Shown piece after piece: positions 5,476 to 5,670 of a DNA stretch of 5,670 nucleotides. Under the pieces are notes generated by a model. That model searched no databases and was not told where the DNA came from. It saw only the letters and a list, made by a program, of their open reading frames with translations. Position numbers and translations under genes: made by a program. Source of the DNA: Duncaniella sp. (GTDB lineage Bacteria; Bacteroidota; Bacteroidia; Bacteroidales; Muribaculaceae); NCBI GenBank assembly GCA_022511285.1, contig JAFLRW010000123.1:1-5670 (forward strand), read 5' to 3'. The stretch's first letter is position 1. Each line of letters starts with the position of its first letter.

Positions 5476-5670
5476 ATGACTATCAACAATAAATCTTTAA
5501 AAGCCAAGCAACGAAGCATTAATATCCGGTTTGACGATGAATTGTCGAACCGGTTCCAAGACCCTCAATCGTATTTGAAGTCTAAAGAATATTTTCCTCC
5601 AAAATACATCGGTTTGATGCTGCGCTTCAAAAAGGTTAAAAAATTGCGCAATATATACAAAAAGCGAGCA
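5476..5670 (+). CDS. N-terminal part of an unrecognised protein, cut by the right edge
   Basis: From ATG at 5476 the frame is open for 65 codons to the window end. It begins MTINNKSLKAKQRSINIRFD, contains a segment with aromatic and proline residues (SYLKSKEYFPPKYIG), and ends in a very basic stretch (RFKKVKKLRNIYKKRA). There is no signal peptide or clear membrane helix in what is visible, so it is probably cytoplasmic. The A+T-rich DNA before it has no Shine-Dalgarno sequence. A -7-like TATTTTTG at 5371-5378 on this strand lacks a -33 element at the right distance, so its promoter is unclear. A 14-codon open frame at 5406-5450 precedes it and is probably meaningless. I do not recognise the family from this fragment. 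Confidence 0.72.
   Translation, partial: MTINNKSLKAKQRSINIRFDDELSNRFQDPQSYLKSKEYFPPKYIGLMLRFKKVKKLRNIYKKRA

Overview
The window looks like chromosomal DNA of a member of the Bacteroidales, perhaps Muribaculaceae, Prevotella or a relative. The signs are several promoters of the Bacteroidetes type (TTTG, 19-20 bases, TAnnTTTG), no clear Shine-Dalgarno sequences, a secreted polysaccharide lyase ending in what looks like a type IX secretion sorting domain, and tRNA genes that do not encode CCA. The genus cannot be fixed from the sequence.

Layout. Bases 1-184 (minus strand) hold a consensus promoter firing toward the left edge into a hairpin-rich stretch with no credible coding frame, probably the 5' part of a structured RNA cut off by the window. 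Bases 295-344 form a long hairpin that pairs better as minus-strand RNA. Bases 376-600 carry a short acidic frame on the minus strand with no ATG, either a 52-residue protein from GTG or the tail of a broken gene. Bases 547-593 form a near-perfect hairpin just after the stop of the large gene. Bases 609-3371 (minus) encode a 920-residue exported pectate-lyase-like enzyme of family PL9. Two divergent promoters follow, one for the lyase and one for a tRNA with anticodon CAT (3589-3662, plus), which ends in a strong terminator. Bases 3726-5116 (minus) are a two-gene operon: a WYL-domain regulator whose stop overlaps the start of a small DEDDh 3'-5' exonuclease. A tRNA-His (5264-5338, minus) with its own promoter and terminator follows. 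A plus-strand gene begins at 5476 and runs off the right edge.

How it works together. The lyase appears to be a stand-alone pectin or rhamnogalacturonan-degrading enzyme; no SusC/SusD or other carbohydrate genes lie in the window. The WYL regulator and exonuclease are translationally coupled and probably act in one process, perhaps a nucleic-acid stress or defence response, but that is inference. No CRISPR array, insertion sequence or clear mobile element was found. The least explained parts are the left 600 bases: the promoter-driven structured region, the two hairpins biased to minus-strand RNA, and the start-less acidic frame.
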